NCBI RefSeq assembly: GCF_022376445.1
Contig: NW_025954977.1
Coordinates: 62,001-126,000 of the forward strand
DNA length: 64,000 bases
Reading direction: 5' to 3'
Source: Fomitopsis serialis
Taxonomy: Eukaryota > Basidiomycota > Agaricomycetes > Polyporales > Fomitopsidaceae
The translations under genes were made by a program, and so were the position numbers. Positions 37,201 through 50,000 of the stretch are shown piece after piece. The first letter of the stretch is position 1; each line of letters opens with the position of its first letter. The notes beneath the pieces were generated by a model that was not told where the DNA came from, searched no databases, and saw only the letters and a list, made by a program, of their open reading frames with translations.

Positions 37201-38182
37201 CGCGGCGCGCGAAGGGCGAGGGGAAGGACCTGCGCGTTGAGGTGAAGATCACGAACGAGGCGCGCTTCATTGGAGGCTTTGGGAGCCCGTACGTGAATGG
37301 GCCGGGCTCCGCGGGCGGAGAGAACGTTGGTGTTTATGGGAGCGAGGACGATGGGAGCAGTTTGCTGAGTGCCGGGTGGGGGAACAGCCATGACGGTGCG
37401 GGTATTGAGATCGTTTCGGCGACTTGGATGCCGGTGAGCGTACATGCCATCCTTCTCCAGAGTGTGGTCTCACCTCCGTGGAATTTTTGTAGAAGGGTAC
37501 GGCGCACGCATCTGGTCTGCGCAATCGCACGCAGCGACTTGCGGAGTACAATGAGCGGAGAAACGTTCTGTGTGAACTATCACGACCCCGCAAGAAACGC
37601 CGTTTGGACCGTGCTATCGTCGATGACGACTCGCCGGTAGTTCTCGAAGACCAACACCCGGACCTTGAGCTCTGCGCAGCAGCCACCATCACCTTTGGGG
37701 CTGGTAAAGCATGGAAGGAGATGAAGTATGTCGCCTCATGCATGGTTATCTTCACGAGCTGATAGTTTCCTTGCTCCAGGTTCAAACATCCGCCGCCATC
37801 ACTCGCAGAGAAGGCTGCTGTGTCCCCCGACGAACGGATGTCTGACGCGGAGAACATTCCGCCGAACCCCTTGCGCAAACGGCGGCGTTCAGAGTCACCC
37901 AGCGCTGCCCCGACAACCGACGCGCTTGCTCTCGCCCAGCCGGATCCTGCGAAGAAGGGCATCGACATCACCTCGAAGGCAGCCTCGCAGCAGGAGTCGC
38001 CGGTTGTTCCTTCACCTGCCGTTTCCGAGGCAGGGAAGACGGCAATGGTTGTCGAGCCTCCGGACCAACCAGCACAACCGACGTTATCGTCATCGCCCTC
38101 AGATCCTTCACCGCGTGTGCCGCCGCCCCAGGAGCTCACCGCCGTGGGTGCTGATGTCACGAATATTGCTAGTGAGAGTTAA
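34292..38182 (+). CDS. RXT3: RXT3-type histone deacetylase complex (Rpd3L) subunit
   Basis: A large protein with a long low-complexity N-terminal half: poly-Gln, His/Pro-rich, then Pro/Gly-rich, then Arg/Glu repeats (RERERDW, KERERDWERDRERAMERE). The C-terminal part holds the Rxt3 domain: ASGPSDPVTLYQYRATILIP, SGFLPTHRPARPRIWGGALI, RVYTDDSDLFLCALHAGLL, DLRVEVKITNEARFIGGFGS and IEIVSATWMP. A basic KKRRLDRAIVDDD segment follows and the tail ends VTNIASES. In yeast, Rxt3 is a subunit of the large Rpd3 deacetylase complex. Introns at about 34,740, 37,433 and 37,724 are clear. Around 35,870-35,975 the RE-repeat frame must change; a GTATCG...CCAAG intron fits, although both frames are open there. 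This is an architectural match to the Rxt3 family, much longer than the yeast protein. Confidence 0.85.
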
Positions 38183-38494
38183 TCGTGTATATTGTTGAGT
38201 GTTGATTGCGTCCTGTACTTCATAATACGATTTGGGGCTCGTGGCACAGCGCCCTTGCGGATTGCATTTGTGCCTTTGAGCGTTCCGCAACGCCGAGGAG
38301 AGCAAGTATGAACACAGACACGAGCTCAATGCGACTGATAATCACACAACACACGCATTCTTGTGGTCTGGTGGAAAACTGCGTCCGTGAAGACGTCAAG
38401 CATAAGGTAAGTATCTCGACCTGATGGCTCCTACTAGCACAAATATTCGACATTGGGCCACCTTGAACTTTCTATAGATGTTACCCGAAATCTG
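38183..38494. other. Convergent 3' intergenic, RXT3 to DUF4238 copy A
   Basis: A 312-base gap between two stop codons. It should hold both 3' UTRs. No further feature is seen. Confidence 0.5.
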
Positions 38495-40946
38495 TTACAG
38501 TCCCCCGAAGAACCAGTCCACTGCTTTCGCTGCAAGCGCAGTCGCAATAATGGAGAATAACCCTTCAGAGGGACTTGCCCACTGTTCGTCCCCGTAGCGG
38601 TGATGCCGAGAACCATCGGCGTTGGCTCTCGTTTCGTCCCCAATGTCTTCCTCGGCCGACAACCCGCCCCAAAGCTTGGTTGTGTCCGGTTCCGAGCCGC
38701 CCTGTGTCTCCGCAGACGTCTCGAAAGATGACTCCGACACGGGCAGACTGTCGTCGACAGCCGTGACCACGCCGTCGATTGCGCTAGCAGTGTCGATGTC
38801 GGCCTGAGCCTTGGACCCCGCTTCCCAGTCAGGCGACTCAGATACTGGGGGCTCCGGGGGACGCGCAGGACTCGCTAGCAGCTTTTGAGTCCCAATCGAA
38901 CCTGGTGTTCCTTTGGCAATCACATTCGGCTTGCGCCTGAACGCGCCTCGTAAGCCGGGAAGGGCTGCATCGAGCTTGACGGGCTGTCCCGCAGCGACGG
39001 GATGGGGCGTGGCGGCTTTGGTCACTGGAGGCGGCACGCCGTCCTGGGCAACCTCCGACGTGTTCAAGTTCGCTGCACCAGGGGGGAGTTGATTATTCGG
39101 TGCGCAATCGTGGATCACTGGGGGCAAAAGCAGTTCATTGGCAGGGGGTGCGACGTCGACAGGCGTAACGACGCCCGCAAGCGTGGGTGTGCGTAGGACC
39201 TCGGCATTCGAGTCGTCGAGATGCTCCGGCTCCGGAGAGCCGACAGTGGACAGTGAAACGGGTTCGCTAAGTGATATATCTGGGATATTGGGAGTAGGAA
39301 CTGAGTATTCCTTTCGCTTGAATGCACCTCTGAGGACGGGCAGGCTCGTACCCATCGGAACAGCCTGTGTGGTTTGTACTGACCCGGAAGGTCCAGGAGA
39401 GGCAGGCGCAGGAGGTAAGCGTTCTTCCTCCAGAGAGGTAGGGATGACAGCAGGCACGGGAGATAAGCATTCTTCCTCCGGAGGGGCAGGCGCGGGAGGT
39501 AAGTGTTCCTCCTCCGGAGATACAGAAGCCGACGGAGACGTGGGCTTGGGCTTGGACGACAAGTGTGTTTCTTTGGCAGCTAGTAGCTTCACCTTGAGCG
39601 ATGCATATCGTCTCTTCCCGAAGATCGTCAGTTCCATGTCCTTTTCGAATGCGCCAATCGCTCGCAGCAGGCATGTGGGGGCGCAGAAGGATATGGTCTC
39701 CCTGCAGTGCGTAAGCAGCAGCGTGTTAACTCGTTGTGCTTGACCCTTCGTGAGATTGTCGATGGCGAAAACGAATTTATCCCGAAGACGGCTTCCTAGA
39801 GGTACTCCGTTCAGCAAACCGCGCATACAGTAATCTTCTGACTTCTGAATGTCCTCAGCAGTCCAATTTTCAGGTGGTCTGCGTGCCCAATCAACAGAGT
39901 CGGGCGGAAGACGAGGGTAGTGCGTTATCTTTGGGGGCGTCCGGGGTATATTGTCGAAATACGAAACATTACTGAACCCGTCGTATACCAAGCGTCTAGC
40001 TTCCTCCGCAGGCATACCGCCCTGTACGAAAGCTGCCTCCTCTATTAGCAGGCGCGAGCGCAAGATGATGACGAGCTTCGGAGTGATGGGGAACGACTGG
40101 GTCAGGGGGAAGAAGGAAAGTCCTTGAGCACCTAGGGACATCATGTTGATATGCATTCGTGTTTGAGCACCCTCCGCGAGGCCGAGTCCGTTCTCTGTGA
40201 GGACGAATTCAGTCCCGGAGGGAGCACGGTACAACCCGAGTTGCATGTCCAAGGCTTCCATCTTGTAATCCATACGCGCGGTGAACAGCAGGCGCTCATC
40301 GGTCGCAACCTCCCAGTGCTCGTCTTCTAGGAGCAGGGTGAGGTTGCGGAGCCAGACCGCACGCGCGTCCGCCAGACCATGCTTGACTCTGTACTGCTCC
40401 ACCATGCGCGCGGACGCTGGGTCAAAGTGGCCTTCGATGAACTGACGAGCGTGTGTTCCGTTACGGTAGTGCATGAGGAAGAGGAACTTCCGGAGGGTAT
40501 TAAGCTGTGAGCGGACCAGCTCTACAGAGGAGCGGCCCCGCTTCTCGGCATCCTCCAAGACTTGGAAGACACGCGCAGCATCGCTCTCGAGCTTGGAGAA
40601 CGCCTTCTCGACGCGATACACGTCGGTCAGGTCTGCATCGTCCTTGTACATGTCGACGATACCGAAGGTCTTGCCGAGATCGGTCGTGCCCATGTGAAGG
40701 GTGCTTGACTGTATGTCATACGTATTGATAAGTTCCTGCTTGTACTCTCGAGTCCGTTGGCGACCCTTGTTGCGACGGCCCTTGGACCTGTATGCAGGTG
40801 AGAAACCTTTGGTTGTCATGCAGCGTCGCGGCTACTCACTTTCGGCCTGGCTTGGTCACCGTCTTGACCTCCTGTAGCCATCGGCGCGCGACAAAGCGCG
40901 GTAGATAGTGGTGATATTGACCAGACTGGGGCACTTGTTGCTCCAT
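38495..40946 (-). CDS. DUF4238-type protein, copy A (intact)
   Basis: Two exons (40946-40840 and 40787-38495) with a 52-nt GTGAGT...ATACAG intron give 799 residues with no interruption. Exon 1 carries the family hallmark, QYHHYLPRFVARRW, near residues 10-24. The conserved N-terminal half includes MYKDDADLTDVYRVEKAFSK, LRKFLFLMHYRNGTHARQF, FVLTENGLGLAEG and MRGLLNGVPLGSRLRDKFVF. From about residue 400 the protein is Pro/Glu-rich, with imperfect repeats (LPPAPAPPEEE) and two copies of LPxLRGAFxRK (LPVLRGAFKRK, LPGLRGAFRRK). The C-terminus ends in a hydrophobic segment, FSIIATALAAKAVDWFFGG. The function of the family is unknown. It is the intact member of a three-copy group in this window. Confidence 0.8.
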
Positions 40947-41681
40947 TGCGATGGGTGAGGACCGGGCGGGGAGGAGTCTCAACGCGAGGCTGTGGCTCAC
41001 GCATCCCAGATGCTCTGACTCTGAGAAGTCGGTTGCCGTGTTTGGTTTTAGAGTTAGAGTTCGTACATGTCATCCTAACGCGGTCGAATACGGAGGGCAG
41101 CAAGCCTACTCACATATCCTGCTGCGTATGTAGGCGAGTATTGTGCACCGAGGGCGGCGACGGGTGATGCATTGACTCCATCGGTCCCGGCGGCAGGTGC
41201 GCACTGTGTTCATCCTGGAGCAGCAGGGGGCTCAAGTGAGTGATCAGATGAATCAAGAGCCGTCTCACTGGTGAGTCCACTTGCGATTAGCAATGAAGTA
41301 CGGTGGTAGCTCTGATCAAAGTAAAGCTTGACATTGAATATGGAGGCCTGAGGTCGCAGGTTGCCCGGGTTGAAAATCACAACTTGTGCCACCGGACATT
41401 GTGCATTATGTCCGAGGGATCGAGATTTCGATCCTACTCATCGCTCGGCTAAATGTTAGTAGTGACGGCTTACAGCTGCTTGAAGCGCTGAACACTTGAG
41501 GTAGGTGACTGGGCGACTGCATGCCATCAGGCGAGTTACGTAACTTGATAATACTAACTGTAGCTCCGAACCCGATATGTTCAGTGTGTCTCTGCCATCG
41601 AACGTTGATCGAGGCATAGTAGTAAGTACATACTTCGATGATAATGGTGCTCGAGAGCTGCCACAACTACCTGTCATATGA
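40947..41681. repeat. Upstream part of duplicated DUF4238 unit, copy A
   Basis: This stretch between copies A and B resembles the region upstream of copy B. Shared blocks include GTCGGTTGCC followed by GTTAGAGTTCG-like sequence (about 41,030-41,065; B about 44,075-44,120), CTCACA.ATCCTG (41,111; B 44,167), and the element TGTCCGAGGGATCGAGAT (41,409; B 44,577; C 60,848). The duplicated unit therefore spans about 3 kb, including promoter DNA. Confidence 0.6.
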
Positions 41682-44007
41682 CTACTTACAACAACAGAAG
41701 ATCGAGGCTACTGCCTTTGCAAGTTTTGCCGGTTTAGTCCAGAGCATCCGAGAGACAAACCATCGCGCAGAACTCGAGCGGGGCTCTGGTGTACTATGCG
41801 TACCCCGGTAGGTGCCGTCCCGACTGTCAGTGTTAGTCTCGGTGTATTGCTCTACCGGATGCCCTGTGGATGGATCGAGATGTGCTTCTGACCCCAGGTC
41901 GGTTCGTGTCGAGTCCATGTACGACTCAGCAGACGACTCGAGAGACGATGCGCTAGCCGTGTCGATGTCAGCCTGAGCCTTGGGCCTCGCTTCCGAGTCG
42001 GGCGACTGGGAGACATCGATTGTCGGTTGGAGGAGAGGTGCGGGACTCGCTAGTAGCGGCTGAGTCGCAATCAAGCTTGGTGTTTCTGTGGAGATCACAT
42101 TTGGCCTGCGCTTGAACGCGCCTCGTAAGCCAGGAAGGGCTGCATGGAGCCCGTTCCATTGTGCCGCAATGGCGGGGGCGGACGGAGCCATCTTTGCCAC
42201 CGGTGGTGGCAAGCCGTCGTGCATAAGCCCCGGCACGTTGACTTCACGAGCGGATGGTTGATCATTTGATGCACGGTCATGGATCACTGGGGGCAAAGGC
42301 GGTTCACCAGTGATATGAGGAGTATTGTCGACAGGTGTGATCTGGGTAGTATCGGTGTTTGCAAGAGTAGAGCCGCATAGGACTTCGGTATGCGAGACGT
42401 CAAGACGGGCCTGCTCCTGAGAGACGACAGTCTGAGCGGTGAGAGACGCAGGTTCGCCGACTGAAGCGTCCTGGACGTTGGAAGTAGGAGCAGAACGGGC
42501 CTTTCTGCCGAATGCGCCTTTGAAGCCTAGTACTAGGCTCGTACCCATCGAGAGAGCTTGTGCAGCGAGTTCTGACCCGGAAGGATCAGGAGAGGTAGGG
42601 ATAAGCTTGCGAGGCGAGTGTTCTCCCCCCGGAGACGCAGGAGGGTATGGAGACGTGGGCATAGGCGACGGACGTGTTCCTTCAGCTAGTAGCTTCGCCT
42701 TGAGCGACGCGTAACGTTTCTTCTCGAAGATCGTCAACATCGTATCTCTTTCGAACGCGTCAATAGCTCGCACAAGGCATGCGGGGGTGTAGAAGGATAT
42801 CGTCTCCTTGCAGTGCGTAAGCAGCAGCGTATTGACTCGCTGCGCTTGATCCTCCGTCAGATCTTCAATGGCGAAGATGAACCTGTCCCGAAGACGGCTT
42901 CCGAGGGGTACCCCATTCAGCAAACCGCGCACCTGGAAGTCTTCTTTCTTCTTTCGATCTTCGGCACTCATTTTTTCAGGTCGTCGTTGTTCCCAGTCAT
43001 ACGAACCGGGTGGAAAAGGAGGGATATACGTTGTCTTAGGAGACGTCCGGGGTATATCGTCGAAGTACGAAATACCACCGGGTCCCTCATATGCCTGGCA
43101 TCTTGCTTGTTCTGCAACGGGCGAGCGCAAGATAATCACGAGCTTCGGGGTGATGGGGAAAAACTGGGTCAGGGTGAGGGCAGCGCGTGGGGCACCTAGG
43201 GACATCATGTCGACGATGAAGCTGGTTGAAGTCCTACTAGCACCTTCCGTAAGGCCGAGTCCGTTCTCAGTGAGGACGAACTCATTGCCTGAGGGAGACG
43301 GTAGAACCCGGGCTGCATGTCCAAGGCCTCCGATTTGTAGTCCATCCGTGCCGTGTATAGCAGGCGCTCATCGGTTGCGACTTCCCAATGTTCGTCTTCT
43401 AAGAGCGGGCGAGATTGCGGAGCCAGACCGCACGCGCATCCGCCAGACCATGCTTGACTCTGTACTGCTCCACCATGCGCACGGATGCTGGATCAAAGCG
43501 GCCTTCGATGAATTGTCCCGCGTGTCTTCCGCTACGGTAGTGTATGAGAAGAGGAACTTCCGTAGGGTATTGAGCTGGGCGCGGTCCAGCTCTACAGAGG
43601 AGCGGCCCTGCGTCTCGGCATCCTCCAAGACTTGGATGACACGCGCAGCAGCGCTCTCGAGTTTGGAGAAGGCCTTCTCAATGCGATACGCGTCGGTCAG
43701 GTCTGCATCGTCCTTGTACATATCGGCGACACCGAAGGTTTTGCCGAGGTCAGTCGTGCCCATGTGAGGGTATTTGACTGAATGTCATACGTGTTGATCA
43801 GTTCTTGCTTGTACTCTCGAGTTCGCTGGCGACCTTTATGACGACCCTTGGGCCTGTATGCTGATGAGACGAGGAATAATTGCAGCTTCGTGGCTACTCA
43901 CTTCCGGCCTGGACTGGTCACCGTCTTAACCTCCTGAGCCATCGGCGCACGACAAAGCGCGGTACATAGTGGTGAAACTGACCGTGCCGGGATCTTCGTC
44001 GCTCCAT
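41682..44007 (-). pseudogene. DUF4238-type gene, copy B (several -1 frameshifts)
   Basis: A tandem paralogue of copy A in the same orientation. Exon 1 (ATG at 44007) reads GQFHHYVPRFVVRRWL and then shifts, because CTACAGG of copy A is CTCAGG here. The body is split into two open pieces. The upstream one (43763-43368) covers MYKDDADLTDAYRIEKAFSK and RAQLNTLRKFLF. The downstream one (43208-41682) covers MRGLLNGVPLGSRLRD-like VRGLLNGVPLGSRLRDRFIF, a Pro-rich middle, and LGFKGAFGRK plus LPGLRGAFKRR. Between them lie further single-base losses relative to A (for example at about 43,300, 43,405 and 43,548). The C-terminus differs from A and ends SIFCCCK, a Cys cluster. Since every difference in frame is a one-base loss, sequence error is an alternative to real inactivation. 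Confidence 0.72.
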
Positions 44008-45764
44008 TGCGGTGGAAAGAGGACACGTCTCAGACGCCCTGCCGCTTCGTTTGCCCATGCATGCGGATGCACAAGTCGGTTGCCATCCGTAATTTAAGTT
44101 AGGGTTCGAGGCGTACGTGTGGTCCTATCGCATTCGAATAAGGATGTAAGGCTACCAAAAGGCCACTCACAGATCCTGATGCACAAGCATATGATATCCT
44201 GACTTCTGACCCTTCATTGTGGTCTCGACGACGGGTACGCGACACTCAGTGGGCAACCGTGAATTTTGTCCACAGTATGGCTCCGGGTCGTAAGGGCGAC
44301 TGGAGCCGCACCGCCAGCCACATGGTGGTCTAGGATCTTGCGGATCATGCCTCGCTTGACCAAGCCTGTTCATCGCGTTATAAGCATGTCATTCGTGTGC
44401 AACTCAGGTGAGACGCCTGGTTGATATTTTTTCCCATATGCATCTCTGACGATGATATGCGTGCCAGGAATATAGCAGGATTGCGGTTATACGTAGCGAC
44501 GAACATGACAGGATACTGGAATGTGGTAGCTCCGTGTGCCAGTGAAGTGACTGGCACCAAAAGCCCTCGCCGGACATGTCCGAAGGATCGAGATCCAGAA
44601 TTTACTGAGCGCTCGGCGAGCCTCCGCCCAGGACCGAAGATGTACTTGTACCTCGACGGTATCATGCTTGTCTACGCTACTCTCTGATGTATGATGCATG
44701 TACTGGAGTCAAGATTCTAGCTGCGTCTACAGTGGTATCCAAGTCCAAACTCGTGTTGCAAGTCATACGTTTGTCTCGAGGAGACCGTAGTCGTGTGGGA
44801 CCTGCTGTATGTCTATTTCTATCTCCTATACCTGTCCCGTGCAACTGAATAAACCAATGCTATGCAGGACTGCGTCCCGATTCCCCCTAACGAACAAGCG
44901 GCTGAGGTGATGAGCTGGAATACAACGCTCCATTGTCTGCAACATCACAAAGTTCAAAGCGATCTACGAACGAACGATACGTACCGATTGGGACTATCGA
45001 GATCAGCCCATTTCAAACTGTATGCACGCTGTGTCAGGCGCTCAGCTTTCGCTCAATTGCAACTACCGTAGGCGGTGGTCAGCGGCGACTCTGGTATGAT
45101 ATATAGGAGCGGCCGCCGATCGTCAGCTTAGTGTCGGACATGATGTCACCCATGATGCATGACGACGTGGGTTGGCACATCCGTCCATTGCCGTGACTTC
45201 TCTGCGTCGCGCGCTTCATCGATGAATCTGGGACCGCACACTAATGCGTATCTGGAACATAGATCCAAGACACTGGGCGTCGGCGACTCCGGAGAATGGA
45301 AGCGTGTCGATCGTTGTGGGTCCAGCGAACTTCTATCAAGTCCTCGCATCCATTCTCCCATATCGATGTTGAGGGCAAGGACAATGCTACGGGATTCTCG
45401 AGGACGCTTCACTGATGACATCCACAGGGCGTGCACGTAGTAGACCATATACATCTACGCAAGTAACTTGAATGCACAGTGTCTGGAACTCAAAGCAGCG
45501 AAGACAAAACAAGTTTCACCGTGTCTATTCATCTAGGTCTCATGACGATCGTGGGTAATACATATACATCCAACATCCATAACTCTATATTCACAGACAT
45601 CTACACATATTCAGGGCAGCCACCGCAAGGTAGCGATGATTCGTTGGCAGGACAACACAGTCAGATCAAGATGATACAAGCCTACTTGTGCCCGGAGTCC
45701 AGCCGCGGCCATACAGCCCGATAAATAGTGTTCAGCGACTGCAGCGCGCGCAGTGAGCATAGGT
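44008..45764. other. Upstream DNA of copy B, then gene-poor interval
   Basis: The first about 600 bases repeat the copy A upstream region. From about 44,700 to 45,764 I see no gene, RNA or mobile element; the open frames are short and unspliceable. Confidence 0.45.
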
Positions 45765-47038
45765 TTACATGATCACCTTGTGGATGTAGTCGGCGAGCAA
45801 GCCCGCCTCCACGAGGTAGCCCAACTGGCCGTTCGACTGTCATGCACATCAGTCAGTCGCACGGTTTCATCCAGCCCGTTGATGTTGATGTCTCACCTTC
45901 CAGATCTTGCCGCCGTTAGCCACGAGATCGGGAGTCAGGAGCTGCCATAGCATATGCAGACCCGTGCCGCCAACGGTAATGACATAGTAGAAAGCCCCTT
46001 GGTGGTTCAGGTATCCGGCGTACGCCAGTGTCCCGACGAAGAAGGTGGCGAATACAGACAAAATCGGGCGGACTTTGTCACCAAACAGGAGCGCGCAAGA
46101 GTGAACGCCGGCGTTGATGTCGTCTTCCTTGTCCTGGAGCGCGTAGATCGTGTCAAAGTGGATGGTCCAGCTGCATTGTAGGATGTCTGGTGAGTGATGT
46201 GTAGCCACCAGGGAGAATAGTGGGACGCACGCAGTGATGCCGAGGACGATGGCCGTCACGAGTTTCCAGTCCCAAACCCCATTCACAGAGATCCAGACGA
46301 CGGGGAAACCCCATGCGCAGTCGAATCCTAGGGTTACGTTAGAGGATGCCGCAACATGCGATGTGTCGCAATACAACGAACCAAGGAAGGCTTGAGGCCA
46401 GTTAGTGAAACGCTTCGATAGAGGGTAAATCGCCTCCCAGGTGAAAAAGCCAATGGTTCCGACAACGAAGCTGAGGCTCGTGAGCATGCACGTGTTTATG
46501 ATTGAATGCATAGTACTCACGCCTGGAAACCAGCTAGCGCAAGAATGGCGAAGAACGCAATACAGTGCACTAGAAGGAACAGAAGGGCGGCGGGTACCGA
46601 GATGACGCCGGAGGCAATAGGACGAGTCTTGGTGCGCTCTAAATCCTATCAATTCAAGCTGTGCCATCTAACTTGGAGGAAACTACATACCGACTTGACG
46701 GTCGAAGTCCCTATCACAGATATCATTCCAGATGCAAGCAGCGTTGTGACGGACAGTACAGCCAACGAGGTACGCAACAGCCTGTATGGCAATGGTCTCC
46801 GGGGAAGATCCAGACGGTATGCACTCATTGTCAAGCCCCAAACTGCGCAGTGGGACAGCGGTGAGACCAAATCCTGCAATACAGGAATGAAGCTCACTGC
46901 AGGGCCAGAAAAAGAGAATAGTGCCTGCGGGCCAGAGGTGCAGGCGGGTGAGTTTCCAATATTGCTTCCAGTGGGGGACGACGGCGCTGAGGGCAAAGCC
47001 ATCTTTGCGAGAAGCGGGGCTGTTTCCGTCGTCGACAT
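45765..47038 (-). CDS. UbiA-family prenyltransferase, COQ2-like (two apparent frameshifts)
   Basis: Visible elements in order: an N-terminal MSTTETAPLLAK start; WKQYWKLTRLHLWPAGTILF; WGLTMSAYRLDLP; first Asp-rich motif HNAACIWNDICDRDFDRQV; ERTKTRPIASGV; several membrane helices (AALLFLLVHCIAFFAILALA, WKLVTAIVLGITA); second Asp-rich motif FDTIYALQDKEDDI; and a last exon ending LLADYIHKVIM. The two Asp motifs bind Mg2+ and the isoprenyl diphosphate, so the active site is complete. Such enzymes attach polyprenyl chains to aromatic acids (ubiquinone precursor) or make meroterpenoids. The N-terminus is short and lacks an obvious mitochondrial presequence. Frames break at the G5 run 46973-46977 and the G4 run 46801-46804 (plus-strand view); one extra base in each gives one continuous protein. 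Introns are short with normal borders. Confidence 0.82.
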
Positions 47039-50000
47039 ATCCGAGTCGTCGTGAGTATGATACAAGGGGAAGGGACTGTACAACAGTGGGGAGACAGAAA
47101 GGCTCTGTAAAAGCGGACCACGAATACTGTCGACTTCTTATATCCGAGTGGGGACAGCCTGCAGACTGAACTCCGCAGTGCTCCGAAGACGAGGCTTGGA
47201 TCTCGCGTCGACAACCCCTTTACTTCCGATATCGTTGATCGTCGCGGTGACGAGAAGTCCGCTCCATGACTGCGGCGCGCAAGGGCTGAAGGTCGCGCAC
47301 ATGGAACGGGTGGCCCATCCGAGAGCTATCTTCTGATGCGACTCTCATTAGTCGCCAAGACGCAGCGCCGCGACATATCTTAGCCCAGGCACAATGGCAC
47401 CAACCTAATACCTGCCCCATGCGGAAGCCGACTCGAGGTCAAAGGCACCCCCGGAGTTGTCTGCGATGCCCGTGGCGTGCTGATGTAAGCACGGTTCAAC
47501 CGTCTTCGAGCCGGTCGCCCGGGGTGCTTGCAGTTGCTTGCGCGCGCTCGCCGGCAGTACAGGGACAGGGCGAGATGGTTTCAGGTAACATCGAGCGGTG
47601 ACACTGATCTGCGTAGTCGCGTAATTGAGCGATCACAGGTTCCCCCTGATTGTATGGAATACCATAAGGTTGTCATCTGTGTCCTAGACATGCGAAAATA
47701 CCTAAGACAGAAGTACTTTCCTTGGCTGTTCTCACAAGCGACGGGACATCTATCGACGCCATATATTCACGTGGGAAAGTTTTGCAATAACTTTGGGGTC
47801 GTTGGTATGGTGGGTCCGGAGCATTGACAAGCCGACGAGCACAATGTAAGCCCTCCTGTTTGAGTCGTACTTCAGTCAATACATGTTCACATTTTTACAC
47901 AGAATCAAAACTGCAGCGGCAGACAAAGAGAAGCAGATTGGACGCGCGTGCGCCTGGAGTGTACTGTCTAATTCATGGGCAAGATGGTCTAACCAGACGC
48001 GGTTGGCTTTTGCCCGACCTGCGCACATCCCAGTTGATACCGAACTGAACATGTGCAAAATGCTTACCCATACGAACTCTTCTCCCATGCACCCTCATGC
48101 CTTAAGTTGTTGTGGACGGCTTCGTTCGCGAAAACACCCATCGGGAGGTCTCGGTACCACCAAATAAGTTAGTCGTTCGGAACTGATTTGCGAATACTCG
48201 CGGGAGTCCTAATCCAGTCCTAATCCGTCCTAATCATTCCATCAATGCACGCGCGGCTCGTGTGGCACTGGCAGTGGGTCCGGGTCGCCGGATCTCAGTG
48301 CCAGTGAGTGTTACAATGCGAGTATTACATAACATGTTGTGCGGACATACCAGCACTATCACATTTCGGTAACTTCTTTACCTTCCTTCACTATACCTCA
48401 GCTCGCTTCGGTGAATCCAAGAGAGCATGCTTGTGTACTTCGGATGGCGTCGGGCTGGCTCCAGAGGATCTCATCTTATCGATGCAGAGTTATAGATGAC
48501 CAGGGGGTCCAAAGGGGTTCCATTGCAACACGCAGTCCATCCCAGGTTCATCCACATGTTGAAGGAAGCGCGACCATGTCAGTCCGAACATCCTTGCATG
48601 ACATCGCGCTAATACATACTAGTAGTAGGGTGGGGGGAACCGCATCAGTGTCGCCAGGGAGGTCTAGCACCACGCTTATCAATCTGCGGTCCCGCACGGA
48701 CACGGTCCGAGTGTACTGTGCACAGTACTAGTCGTGCTGACAACTGTAGGAACGTGTTGGACACACGTCTCGGTGATGGTATGAACCGACAGCTGTCATC
48801 TTGCATATGGCTCGCTGATTGCATATTTCTCGCTGACGACGTTCACCGGTCACCCCGGGCCAGCCGATTGATTTCACGGGCCAAGGTAGGAATAATGAGG
48901 GGCTCCACCTTGAACAAAGGCGGCGGCTAGCCACGGTTTCATTTTTCGACGGTGTTGGCCGCTCTGCTTGCGTTCAAGGGCTCTGTGATTCGTCCATCTA
49001 AGCTCGGCGTACGCGATGCGTCTCAGAGGTCCGGCATACCATGGGCACTAGCAATATTGCGATCCTTCCGCCTGTCGAAGCATCCGCTGTTTCGAGAACG
49101 CGGAAAGCATATCGTCTCTGAGAATTCAGTATCATACGTACGTCCAATGACCTCGTGGATTGGCAAATGGGTGAAGACTGTAGTGCCCCCTCAAGTTGAC
49201 GGGCTAGACACCTTGAGAACCACACGACACACTGATCATGATCAGATTTCCAGAAGATGTCTCGAGAGAACTAGCACGGACACTCAGCAGAGTCAAGTTA
49301 ACAGGCAGGGCACTTGAGGACACTGGCATGCCTACATATATGACAGATATCAGGCTTCCAAAAAACCTCAAACGACATGCTGTAAGTACGCCACCTAGCA
49401 AAGTTCAGGTATGACAGGCTGATATACCGGCCTAGCCATTGGATAGATATCAGGCTCCTGAAGAAAGCTCAAGATACGATACGATTTGAGTTTGAAACCA
49501 AGCAGAGTTCAACTTGACACGCTCGCGATCGGAACTGAGTATGGCACCGATATCCGACTTGACAGCGGGCACTGGTGATAGAAGCAACTATACCATAGAT
49601 GTCAGTTATATGCATGGGACTCCCGAAGATACGGCACGCACAACGTTTGACTAGTAGTGGACTTTCTCCGTGGATCCGGTAAGAACTTGGAAGTTTTCCA
49701 TCGCGCTCGTCGAGCGCTGCGCCTTCCATCAAAGCCCAATTCCAAGCAAGGAGAGGACACTAAGAAGCACAGTCAGCACAAGCGCCCCGTCGAGAGTCGA
49801 GTACACACAGTATTGACCGCGTCTCGGACTCGAACCCAGCATATACGTGACTTTGCGTGCTCATCGAAACCTCGCGGACACAAGCATGCCATTCGTCGAC
49901 GACTGGGACGCCAGGCATCAGACGGTATGCGTGCTCGTGGACCCTAGTTTCGTCAATAAGGATTCTCTATGTAGGTGTCGCACTCACCACCACGGTGGAC

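Noticed and set aside
49800..49900. Possible tRNA on the minus strand (perfect B-box-like GGTTCGAGTCC)
   Set aside because: No matching A box upstream, a mismatched T stem and no acceptor stem or anticodon arm can be drawn.
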